Assembly: GCA_963169105.1 (NCBI GenBank)
Contig: OY720642.1
Location: 16,858,965 to 16,922,964 of the forward strand
Source of the DNA: Ceriagrion tenellum
Taxonomy: Eukaryota; Arthropoda; Insecta; Odonata; Coenagrionidae
Reading direction: 5' to 3'
DNA length: 64,000 nucleotides
In this document: piece after piece, positions 1-12,200 of the stretch
How positions within the stretch are numbered: the first letter of the stretch is position 1
How the letters are laid out: every line of letters starts with the position of its first letter
Program-made: the position numbers and the translations under genes
The notes under the pieces: model-generated
Databases searched by the model: none
What the model was told of the DNA's origin: nothing
Seen by the model: the letters and a program-made list of their open reading frames with translations, nothing else

Positions 1-103
1 ACATCTAATGTATATGTGCAAATGTTTTTGACTGTAAACTGTCCTATTCATATTTATGCAAATTCCCTTCAATTTTTGTGTGTTCAATGCTTTCATCGTT
101 CAG
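1..103 (+). other. Intron upstream of first visible PIWI exon
   Basis: AT-rich, ending in a pyrimidine tract and cag. Read as the 3' end of an intron whose 5' part lies outside the window. Confidence 0.6.
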
Positions 104-209
104 GCACCTGCAGCTGCTGCTGCTGGTCGAGCATCACAGAGGGGATTTGGTCCCAGAGGCGACCAGGGGGTAGCTGATGCAGCTGCCAAGATGCAGAGCA
201 TGTCAATTG
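104..209 (+). CDS. piwi: PIWI gene, first visible exon: Ala/Gly/Arg-rich N-terminal tail
   Basis: The acceptor is a pyrimidine-rich stretch ending in cag at 101-103; the donor is gtgaga at 210. The exon encodes 35 residues plus one base (phase 1 exit): a five-alanine run after APA, then GRASQRGFGPRG. Arginines next to glycine or alanine are the usual sites of symmetric dimethylation read by Tudor proteins. The frame is open back to an ATG at 56, but the segment 56-103 reads as intron tract, so the true start is taken to lie upstream. Whether this is the second exon or a later one cannot be told. Confidence 0.85.
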
Positions 210-3200
210 GTGAGACCTATTACTTGGAATTTACAATTTTTCATAATATTTTTTGATTATTGGATATGTCTTGAGTATATCCTTGATAACTCATCCAAAC
301 TAAAATTCTTTTGCACTTACTACTGATTTTCCAAAAGTCATTCATGTGCTGCATTACTAGTTCTGTTGGAATCCATCCTGGCATTCTGGATTGATGCTGG
401 AATACATATGTGGACCCCAGAAGTCAAGGGGTCTGAGTGACATTTTTGAAAAAAATAAGTTAGGTACAGGAATGGGATGTGAAAATATTAATCTTTTAGG
501 AGGTAAAGGGATCCAAGTGATTTTCTTGACAGGTGCTGCTATTGGCTTAAGTTTTCTCTAAACAATGGTTTTTTTACTTAGACCCCTTGACTTCTGGGGT
601 CCTCATATGTAACATCAATTTTTATATACAAATATACATAGTTTGGATTAACTAGTTCACATGTTTTGTTTGGTTTCTAAAGGCATTTATCTCATGCAAC
701 CAGCGTATATATGAAGCTACCATTTCCTATTTCCAATGGATCTCACATTAGAGAGAGTTTTTTGTAGTACTAGGTGGTAAGAACTCCTTTTATTTCATTT
801 TAGCCCCCAGTGAGCGAATTTGTGAGACATGGTGAATTATGTGGTATGGCTTTATGGTAGAGGGTTTGTCTTATTGTTAATTTAATATTGTGAGTAGGTA
901 TGTATGATTAGTAGATTCATCGAAATCAATGGTTTTAGTCATTGCAGTGTGGTAAACTGCAGTGGTGATGATGGGTGTCATTGATCATCACTGTCAATGA
1001 GTTGATGAATACATTGGAGTTGGTGAGTTCATGTATTCCCTGCAATCATTGTGCTGATGAGAATTGTTTTTTGTTGCCCGATCGCATCTAGTCTTTGTGG
1101 TGAACTGCAAGTTTATTTTAATGCTTTGATTTTGTTTGTTGTCATCAATCTTCGAGTAGGTTGTATACGATCATTGATGGTTGTAGATGGTTGGTTACTA
1201 TCAGAGATTATCAAGTATCTATGACTTCAGGTGATCAGTGGTGAATGTCTCATTTGGCAGTTAAGGGCAGCTATCAAGTAAAAATTAAATTAGATCTAAC
1301 TTCATTGAGGAGGGTGAGGACCTGTGTTTCAACTATGGGGAGACAAAATCCATATTGTATCAACAGTGAGTGTAACTTGCACCTTGGAATTCATATAGGG
1401 TTGAGGTACACATTAATCAGATAATGAGGAATACTAGTGTTGAAATTTAACATTTTTGATTTTCAGAGATTGACATTTTTAGTGTGTTATCTCGTGTCAC
1501 AGAACACTCCCAAAAAATAAGTTGAAATTTGTATCATTTAATGATCTGAAGTTTGGAGTGGCACCAAGTGATCAATAATATAGGTATACCTGTGCTTCAC
1601 TCCATCATGACTGTATCTTTTAGAGGTGTGCCATACTGTTCTTTTTGGTGAACAGTTCATTTTGGTAGAGTACAGGGATAAGAACAGTTCCAAAAGAAAA
1701 GCCATTACATTCTAAATGTGGGAACGGGCCGACTTTATGAAGATGTAGTTGTCAGAATAGCATGTGATGATCGTCAATATATTCCTAAAATGAAGACTTC
1801 CATCCACTTGGACTGCTTCAGATCCCATGTGATCACCCATAGTATGCAAATTTTAGTAACGATCATTAAATCAACATTTTTACATCATAATTTGTGGTAT
1901 AAGACAGTATTTGATGAACAGCAACTCAATTCCTCCTTTAGTCCATACATTATTAATCAACGGCATATGAGTGTATACTCAGACTAGTGTGTACGATGGT
2001 TATTTTTCGTGTTATAAATGGGTAATGATTGTCATTTCATGTTTTTGGAGGGTGAAATGTGCATGGTAGTTGGGAGAGTCAGTTTGGTAGTTCAATTCTA
2101 ACTGTTTTGTGTATTAATTTTGTAGGTGGTGGGGGTGATGCACCAGCTGGTGGGCGTGGGGCTATGCGTGGGGGAAGACCATTGCCCCAAACAGTGCTGC
2201 GAACACGTCCTAAGGACAAGGAGGGCAGCAAGAAAGGTTTGAAATGGACTCTTATTTCATGTATTTGTCTAATAGAGGCACTTATTCTTCTATTCACTGT
2301 AATGGAAAATGGTTAAAAGTCAATTTTCTGGGACTAATCATTATGAGTTATCATTAATTACATTATAAGTCAACTGGTGGTCCCTCTTATAGTTCCGTGA
2401 CATCGTAGCCTCCTTTGTGAGTCTATTTTTCATTGTATACCAGACCAGGGGGGAAATTGTGAGACCTTGTATTGCAACACTCGTGGCACTGAGTTTGGAA
2501 AGTTGGCTTACTAATTATATGGAATATTCAAATGCGCAGCAGAAGCCATGTGGATGTTTAGTTCCTTTTGGTAAACATTTGTTTTTTTAGTTTGGTTTTT
2601 GTTCATGAATAAGACATTGCTTACTCAATTTTATGATACTAATGTTAAAAAAAGAACCTTATCACTAAATAGTCCCATCTGTGCTTGTCATGAAACCTAG
2701 TACCCAAGATTGCTGCTCAGTTCAAGCTCTATTTGTGAATAAAAGCTTTTCCTTTCCTATACATTATCATCTTCAACGTAAAAAAAATAACTCAATTTGT
2801 ACTTACTACCACATACGGAGTTGCTTCGCAATTGGCTACTGACTAAACCATAAATGTTTCTGGGTGGTTCTGTTGGGCATACTATCTTACTTTGAGCTAG
2901 CTGCAAGCAAAGCCCAATGCTTCCAAATCCTTTTCAAATATCTTTGTGACAGAGAGGCAGACCTTAGTTTTTTGGGGGTGAGGGAAGAGGGCATGTGTTT
3001 TTGCGAAAACAGGTGCCCTCTTTCCTGCAAAGGTGCACGCCCAACACTTATCATAATCATCAAAATAAGAGTTATGCATGGCCTTGATTAGGCCAGGCAT
3101 TTTTTTGGACTAGTACAAGTCTTCAGTTTGGTATCTCTTGAGTCACCCATCCGCCTTGTGAAAATGGTTATGTGACTTGTAACTTGTAGCTCTGAGAAAC

Positions 3201-6200
3201 AGACCCCAGGTCAGTTTAATTTGATTTGAATTTTTAAAGTGGTTGGTTTTGTTTAATTTAGGTACAACTGGAAGACCTGTAACTTTGACAGCTAATTACT
3301 TCAAGATCCTGTCTAAAACTGATTGGTGTCTCTACCAATACAGAGTGGATTTTTCACCTGAGGAAGATCGTACTGGTGTACGAAAATCACTGCTTCGCGT
3401 TCACAAGGAACATCTTGGTGGTTATATTTTTGATGGGACGATGATGTTTGCCAGTCAGCGGCTTGCTCAAAATGTAAGTTTTCTGGTTGAGGCTTATCAA
3501 TATGATGCATCTATGTAGGGTGAATTTAAGAAGTGGCTTAAGGTTATTACTTGGTGAGAGTTTCCATTATACAAGATAAACAATGATAGTTTACTTTTTG
3601 CATACTAATTTTGTAGACCACCTGAGGTTTCTGCACGTGTGTGTCATTATCAAGGTAGTAGATCTGTGTTTGCAATCCCTTGCATACCTGTTATCAGAGT
3701 GGGGGTGAATAAGAGGTTGGAGATGGTCAAATTCAATGAATCGTGGGGGCTCATAAATGATGACACTCACGCACCAAATGATCTCAAACTTGAGGAGTTG
3801 AGTTAAAGATGTTGAAACATTGATAGGACACCAATGGGTGTAAATTACAAAGGGTTGTTACTCAAACAGCTTTGCCATGTGGGCTCAGTTCCTTAACGCT
3901 ACTAATCTACACGTTACTACTGTCAGTGCAAAAATTATGTAGACTCGAGTTTGGACACTGATTAAAAATGAGCCGTGGTACCCACATGAATGCAAGTAAC
4001 ACCAAATTTTAGCTTGTTTTATTTTACGTTTAACCATTGTTGCCGATTATTTTTTATATTACACACTCGACTTTCCATTCCGGTGAGATAGAATAAAAGT
4101 GCCGGCTTTTTGCCGTTTTCAAGCGGAGCGCTCTCTTTTACATCGAATAGTGAAGAAACTTGAAATTTAATCGTAATGAACCTGTAGTATTGTGTGGGAA
4201 AATGAAATGTATTTTTAAACGTTCAGTTTTTTCTTTTGTGCCATAAAAAAAGTTATTAACAAGTTTATGGAACAGCTTTTTCTTGGTTATGAAAAGTAGT
4301 AGAAACAAGATCTTGGTCTTGTTTTGAAGCTCTTTTCAGCAGTAATTAATGACAATTACCATCGTCAACTCACATTATGATATCGATTTTTAGCGAGTTA
4401 ATAAACAACAGAGTATTTAAGCGGGCTCGAGCTAGTGATGAGGCGGCCTTCTTTGCTTGAGGGGTGGTGAAAGTATGAGCCCTGTTGCCATTTGCGGGTT
4501 GCGAGCTGAACCCGTTACTCATACGCTCCTTCTGTGCATTGCCTCGAAGGGCGAAAACAATCGCTGCACATGCTCTTTTCATGGATTATTTTTTAGGTAG
4601 CAATAGTAGTCTATTTAGTATCCAAACATTTTCGATCACCTTTTACTCACAAGGGTCTTTTCTTGATGCACGGAATTTCTTCAATGCGCCCAAAGAGGTT
4701 CCAATACATGGACGGCCTGCAACTGGCAAATTGCAACAGCGCTCAAACTTTCACCACCAAACCTTCACCACCTTTCACCACCAGCAGTAAGTCGGCTGTT
4801 TCTCAGGACAACGGCCGCCTTACTGCTGGCTTGAGCCCACTTAAATACTCATTTGGTTATTAACTCGTTATCAATCGATATTACAGTGTGTTTGTGATGG
4901 TAATTGTCATTAAATACTGCTGAAAAGGTCTTCAATACAAGACCAAGATCTTGCTTCTACTACCTTTCATAACCAAAAAAAGTTTTCATTAACTTGTTAA
5001 TAACTTTTTTATGGCACAATAGACAGAACTGAATGTTTAAAGATATATTTCAAAATTTTTTCCCACACAATACTTCAGGTTCATTACGATTAAACTTCAA
5101 GTTTCTTTATTTTTTAATGCTAAAGAGCTCTCTGTTCGAAAGCTGCAAAGAACTGGCACTTTTATTGTTCTCACCAGAATAAAAAATCGAGTGTGTAATA
5201 TAAAAAATAATCTGCAACGTTAACGTAAAATAAAACAGGCTAAAATTTGCTGTACAGGTATCCCCCGCTTTACACGAATTCGCTTAACACGATATTCGCT
5301 ATTACACGATTGGTCCTCAAAAGATTGCTTTCACTTAAGTCAACCTAACTTCCCACTTAATTCAACTGCAGATGCGTTTAATACACTAAAACCTCCTTTT
5401 CCTTGAGTAACTAAGTAAGGAAAAAACGAGAAGAAAGATTCGATGTCATCTACATTAAGAATTTTAATGAATTAATTGGCCCTTAAAATCAAATCATCAT
5501 TAGGGTTGAATGCTGAGTGTGTGCATGTGACATCTAAATCTGTCTTAGATGAAGGGCAGGCACTGTACTACCGGTGGAAAAATTCAATTCAAATACCGTA
5601 CTCTGTGAAAAAAATCCATTATGAAATAAAAACAAACTTCATGTTACACATTTCATTCACTTTTGTTGAGCCCCGACCACGGCATTAATCTCTAAACATC
5701 GTTATGTGTTAAAGTGTCGGCCTCCACCGTATTGGTATCACAGGATCGCGTGAAATCAAACGAAGTTTTCATTTCGTCTCAGTACAAGGCATCCGCAGTG
5801 CCCATTTAGCTCAACGAATGTGAGCATTATATAATATGCTGCTGCTATAATCATATGATGTCCCAAAAACCTCGTGCTGAAGTGAAACAGTGAAGTAAAT
5901 GGTATCAAATTACACGGCGAGTTGGATAGACAGTTGCCACAAGTGATGTCTCAACGGCACAACGCGGTATCTCATCAAATTCCGAGTGTATGCACTCGGA
6001 ATTTGATGAGGCGTATACGCCTCGGACAGTGGTTTTACTGTGTACAAATTCAAAACCTGTTATCAACTTTCCAGATATGAGTGCAAAACGTGTACAATCT
6101 GCCCCGAATGATGAACCTAGGAAAAGAAGTAGAAAGACTATTACGTTGGAAGCTAAGATGAAAGTGATAGAACGTTTTGAACATAGAAAGCACATCGCAG

Positions 6201-9200
6201 ACTTTAAGCGTGCCATGGGTCTACATGAGGCCACTGTTCGGACAATTCGTTCCAACGCCGAGAAAACTAAAAATAGTTTTAAATGTGCAACGAGTATAAG
6301 CGCCGCAAAAGTGAATCGAACGAGGTCTGAAACCATGGAAAAAATGGAAAAGTTGCTATCACTCTGGATCGAGAGACAAAATCAGAACAGCATCCCGGTG
6401 AGTACGCTAGTCATCAAAGAAAAAGCCTTAAGTAAGGATATAAGCAAAGATGAAGAAGATGTGCAGTCATTTATTGCTAGTTCAGGATGGATCGACCGGT
6501 TCAGGAAGTGCTACAACTTTCATAATTTGAAAATTACTGGTGAGGCTGCAGTGGCAGATAAAGTTGCTGCAGAAAATTTCGTTGCAGTGTTGGCAAAAAT
6601 CATAGAAGATGGTGGCTACAGTCCAAAATAAGAGATAAACATTGATGAAACAGGTTTAATTTGGAAAAGAATGCCATTCAGAACATTTATCTCTAGGATG
6701 AAAAAGTTGCTTCTGGGTTTTAAGCGGCCAAGGACCGTTGCATCCTTGTGCTAGGCGGAAATACAAATGGTGACTTGAAGTTGAAACCATTATCAGTGTA
6801 TCTGCTCGCTCTCTCACTCTCTGCATCGCTCTGAAAACCCCCAGAACTTTGCGAAAATATTCAAAAGAGTTTCAACCGGTGATTTGGCACTCCAATACAA
6901 AAGCCTGGGTTACAAGTGGTTTATTTTTAGAATATTTTAAAAACCATCTGAACGAGGAAACTGAGGCCTACTGTGCAAAAAACAATTTTGAGTTCAATAT
7001 TTTATTAGTTTTTGATAATGCTCCCGGGCACCCACCTCCCATTGTTGATTTTTCTGAGCACATCAAAGTCTTGTTCTTACCCCCTAACACTACGTCCAAT
7101 ATCTAACCCATGGACCAAGGGGTAATGGCCACATTTAAGGCACACTATGTCCGCAGAAACTTTTCAAAATTGATCGAAAAAACAGATGGTGGTGGTAAAC
7201 AATCAGTGAAAGATTTTTGGCGTAAATTCAATATAAAGCAAGCTATTGACATTATCGCCGAGGCTTGGGCAGCTCTGCCGTTATCCTGTATGAATGGCGT
7301 GTGGAAAAATTTATGGCCTGATTGTGTACACTTCAAGGGATTTGACGTCGGTGAAAGTGTTTCCCTCTTGGAAGCCGATATCCCTAATTTCTCCAGGAAA
7401 GTTGGCTTTGAGGAAGTGAACGAAGAAGAGGTTGAAGATCTGCTCAATGCACAACACGAGATAAGCACTGAAGAATTAATTCACGTCCTGGAGAAATAAA
7501 TTCGACAAGGAGGGTCTTGCAGCGACGAAATGTCTGAAGAATCTGAGACAGCTGTTCGAACTAAGAAACAACAAGGAAATGGTAAGGGCATTCTGCCTTT
7601 TAGAAGCACTTAAAATTATCGAAGACGGTGACCCAGATGAAATACGGAGTTCGAAAGTAAACCGCGAAGTAAATGCTGCAATTGGATGTTACTGGCAGAT
7701 TTACAAGGAAAACAGCTGCAAAGCGAAGCAACTTTCCTTGGATGCTTTCTTCAAAAAAGCTGGAAGTTCCAGCTTGAATGCATCCAATTACCTAGCCGAG
7801 GACGACCCTGCGTCATCTAATGCATCCAGGCAGTAATCACTGCTCCAGAGTTTCCCGTCATCACTTCTCAGGTGTCTATAACATTCTCTACGTATTGTCG
7901 GGCCATCACTTTTTCAATGTGCATAGTTTTTTTGCTGTTAAATTGTCCTCACACTTCGTCCGTTCTACACTCGTTAGCAGAAATAGCGCCAATCGCTTTT
8001 CTTTTGTTTTCTTCTTCAATCTGTTGAGTTTAATTGTCGTAGTCGTGCTTTCTTTCAGGTTTATCCCTCCAATTCGTGAGTCCACCATCGTGAAATATGT
8101 GCTGTGCTAAGGATTCAGCGATTCACTCCCCTCACTTCAATGAGTAGCGAGGTCTTGCAGTCTTGCGCATATTATTAACATCAGGCACACCATAATTTCC
8201 GAAAATTGAAACAATAATAATGTTGCCTTTGGAATTTTGTAAATAATAATGTGTGTTGTTACTTGGCAAATAAACTTATATAAAACTTGCCAGCAGAGCT
8301 TTTCTAGGTCCAATTTTATTATTTGTCGTCCGTATCACCAATCAATTACACGGTTTATTATGGCTTTTAAAAATTCACTTAACACGAATTCATTTAACAC
8401 GGCACTTTTTCGGAACGTATCTCTCGTGTTAAGCGGGGGATACCTGTACCTCGCATTCATGTGGGTACCACGGCTCATTTTTAATCAGTGTCCAAACTCG
8501 AGTCTACATAATTTTTGCACCGACATTAGTCTGTTGAATTGTAACTTGTACAATTCTATTTCTCAAGTATAAAAGTCCACAAGTTAAAAAGTCCATTTCA
8601 CTAGTTTCAAGTGTTTCGTCATGAATATTTCCCAATTTTGCGACATTCTGTTTCTAAAACAGCTGCACAAACTAAGTTACAAGTGTTTGTGACTTGTAAG
8701 GAGAAATATATAAGTCCTCCAAGGTGTGCAAATTATTTACAGGTGAAAACGTCGGATGTAATTATGTGAAATCAGATTTATATTGTTTTATCGTTTTAAA
8801 TGCCTTTTTCTTGCCTGTACAAGTCTCGTTACTTCAGCTCAACAAACCTGCAAGTTGCTTTTGACTTATTTTCTTAGTTACTAATGTTAGTAATGCAATT
8901 TACATGATCTTACTTAGTCTAGTCCTTAAGTTATTCATTGAAAGATGAAGATTCAAAGAATATTTCTTTACTAAAACTGCGATTCTATGCAATACTTCAT
9001 TATGAAGACACATGGAGATTATTATGTTATAATGTTGTATGTATACTCCTCCAAGAATAACTTACCACCTCAGAGCTGAAAAAAGTGAAAGTCCGGAGTA
9101 GATGTTGACGTGGCAACATGGTCAAACCACACCCCCTTTGCGGGAAAGCAATATAAGGAATGAAACAAGGGTCTTCCTCTGCAGCTGGTGAGGGAGAAGG

Positions 9201-12200
9201 TGTGCTACTGGAAAATTTTTACCTACTAATAGGACATGGAGGAGTGCTTCGGATTCTTTTCACATAATGCGTGGGTGAAAATGAAATGGGATGACTCGTT
9301 TTGCTCACTCAGAGATCTCATGTTGACAGCTGCTGAAATACCTAGAAAGGACAGCCTTTTTTCATACCTGTTGCTCCTTCCATTTATTTTGAATTATTTA
9401 TTTCATACGGGTATGTGTAAACCTTTCAAATTTTGAAGAATTTTGTCTGGAGTTCCTAGTGGTTTTGAAACCCCCCTGGTTCCTTATATGCCAGGATTGA
9501 TTCTGTTTTAATTTACATAGTTCGCGAGTAGATTCTTTTTTTACTAATATGCCTTTCATTTCGTAACTTTATCTTTAATTGTGTAATGAAAGTTCATGGA
9601 GTGTGTTTTAGGAAGTCCAGTTAAGTGTTTCTTTAAACTCAATTGTTTCATAGTAACCTGTGTAAGAGGACTTTAAAGATATGACTAACTACTCAAAAGG
9701 GCCATATTCTCTATCCATTCCCTGGAGTATGGTTCGATTTTTAAATAAATAATTTTTTAGCATAGCCGGGTTAATAATTTCCTCCACCCTGTTTGGGAAT
9801 GTGCATCATTAATTTTTTATTTTATAATTTTCCCCACAAATAGCTTTACAGCTCCCTCTGAGATACTCTATTTATTTTAAATGTACATTGAAATAACTCT
9901 AATACCAATTATTCTACTGTTAGTATGCTTTTAACAAGGCTTCCCTCAACTGTAGAATTCAGCCTACATTTTAGGTTTGAAAGAATGAAACAAAATGTTA
10001 TGTAGCAAGAGATAATTGATACTTGCCAATCTCTAAGAAAGAAGTTAGAAAAGATAATGCTAAACCCATGATTACTATTAGTACTTATTTAATTCTTTCT
10101 CAAAATAAATGTTACAATCTCTTTGTATTCTTGTTTGTTGTAGATCTTAGTTTTTTAAGTTGTTGTAGATCTTTAGATGAACTGCATGACTCCCAGTTTT
10201 AATGTCCAAGTAATAAGTGACTTCTGATGTTGAGGAAACTAGACTGCAGTCTGTTGTAAGATAGTGGAGAGTGAACCTTTTTGCGCTTTGCCTCACCTCT
10301 GCAATTTCCCCCATTTATTTTTTTTCTTTATGGCAGCATTGTTATGCATTGCTCTTGAGTTTTCAACGCAACATTATTTTGAGATAGATTAATGGTGGTA
10401 CCATGTGGTATGACTAGTCCTCATTCAATATCTGGCTATCATCGTGTGGTATTAGGGGAAGCATCTTATGATGAGGTCAACATTGCATTTTCTGCTGTCT
10501 GCACCACTGTTAATCCATTTTTATCCTTTCTCTTCCCATGTTTTTTCAGCCAATGGAAGTGTATTCTACGAGAAATTCTGATGAGGCGCAGATTCGCATC
10601 ACAATTAAACTTGTTGGTGATCTAGCTGTAGGGGATTACCACTACATTCAGTTTTTCAATATCCTGGTGAGGAAAAGTTTTGGACATATGAACCTTCAAC
10701 TTGTTGGTCGGAATTTCTTTGATTCAAATGCCAAAATCAACATTCCTGACTACAAATTGGAATTATGGCCTGGGTGAGTAATAATAGAAATACTACATTA
10801 TCATAATGTCTTCAAAACACATTGGACCGGTCATTATTTACTTGTCATGTGAATAACAGCAGAGAATCTGGTTTGGGAATGAGGCCAGATATTTACTCAT
10901 TATCTAAATGAACAAAGTGATCTATAAGCGTGGACTAGCTTAGGATAACTATATTGACCCATAGAAATAGCTTTTCTTTAGTTAAAACATTGAGATGTTC
11001 TTAATGGCTTGAATTGCATTTGTGTGCTTGTCATAAATCTTTCATTCTGTAGTACAGGAGAATGTTATGTGAAACCTGGGGATGTGACTGGTCACTGTTT
11101 TATAAATTTATAGTATGGGTTGGTTTGGGCTATTATCTGTTCACACTTCTGTTCTGAATACTCTATTAGGATGGCTGGGGAAACTTGTTATTTTAAGTCC
11201 ACAGACAGAGGAATACCTGAGAGCTGACTCTCCTTAAGAGGTATATTGACTAAAAAACGTCAGTGAACTTTCCAAATCTGAATGTTGTGTGAAATCCCCA
11301 TATTGACGAATAATTTTCCTCTATGGCATTTCTCTCCTTTAGCATACTCAATGCAAAAAAAAAAATTGTGGAACTTCCTGCCTCGCAGAAATAGTAAAGG
11401 CTGAGAAACATAACAGGACTGATGTCGTGATTTCAAGGCATCAGCGTCTAAGGCAATAACGTCATGCCTTGAATTCAAGGCATCAGCATTCAGTGTGTTA
11501 ACTGCAGATGTTCTATCAGGTAATAAGTCTAAAAATAAACCAATTTCATTGGCATTGTAAACATCATTGGGACTTAGACATCAAGTTAAACACTGGCAGC
11601 CTCACCACTCACTCACCTATAAACTAATCCATATCTATTTTCGAAACAGTCGATCCAACTGTTGGAGGCATTGAAATCTTCAATGCCCATTTTTGAAACT
11701 GAATGTAATGAGTTTTATTCTTATAAACACAAACATACTTTCCATATTATTATAATGGTTCCTAATAAATGTTAATTAATCATGCTGAGTAAGCAGTGTA
11801 TTAACATATTATTTTTCTCGTAAATTTTGAATTCCTGAAATAACCGGCCTATATCGCTGACATCACTTATATGCAAGATCTTCGAACACAGTCGTTAGTA
11901 ATATTATGACATTCGTGAATAATCATTACTTCTTACATTGCAGTCAGCATGGCTTCCGTAAGGGCAGCTCCTGTGAAACACAGCTTGCGCTTTTCCTTCA
12001 TGATATCCTAAAATCAGGTTAATCGATTAAAGAAGTCGGCGAGATGTTCCTTGATTTCAAGAAGGCATTCGACAAGGTTCCTCACAAAAAGCTCATATAT
12101 AAATTGCAATCATGCGGAGTTAATAGAAAAATAGTGAATTGGATGAGTAACTTTTTCAGTGATTAAAAACAAAAAGTAGTTATTATCGGTTTTAGCTCTG

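Larger units (their letters stand above)
5255..8446 (+). mobile_element. Tigger/pogo-type DNA transposon, 3.2 kb, with TIRs and TA target site
   Basis: It begins caggtatcccccgctttaca and ends with the inverse aagcgggggatacctg, each flanked by TA (5253-5254 and 8447-8448), the target duplication of the Tc1/mariner/pogo superfamily. Inside the ends are further copies of ttaacacgaattc. It carries a decayed transposase gene (6077-7836). It is nearly full length, since both termini and both ends of the transposase survive, but it is inactive. It sits in the right arm of the foldback element, so it inserted later. Confidence 0.92.
3916..8530. mobile_element. Foldback element with ~600 bp arms, split by a nested Tigger
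   Basis: The left arm 3916 to about 4510 recurs inverted as about 4710-5254 plus 8447-8530. For example, the stretch at 3926-3960 (gtgcaaaaattatgtagact onward) is found inverted at 8489-8521, and the blocks around 4240-4270 and 4340-4360 recur inverted at 4990-5020 and 4900-4925. The right arm is interrupted exactly at a TA by the Tigger element at 5255-8446. The central ~200 bp carries no recognisable gene. It is a long terminal-inverted-repeat, non-autonomous element, and its arms have diverged by perhaps 15-20%, so it is older than the Tigger insertion. Confidence 0.8.

Noticed and set aside
56..103. In-frame ATG extension as the N-terminus of PIWI
   Set aside because: The segment reads as an intron acceptor tract ending in cag, and its hydrophobic peptide is unlike PIWI N-termini.
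6077..7836. Domesticated Tigger-derived host gene
   Set aside because: Premature stops, a frameshift, and intact TIRs and TA flanks show an ordinary dead transposon, not an exapted gene.
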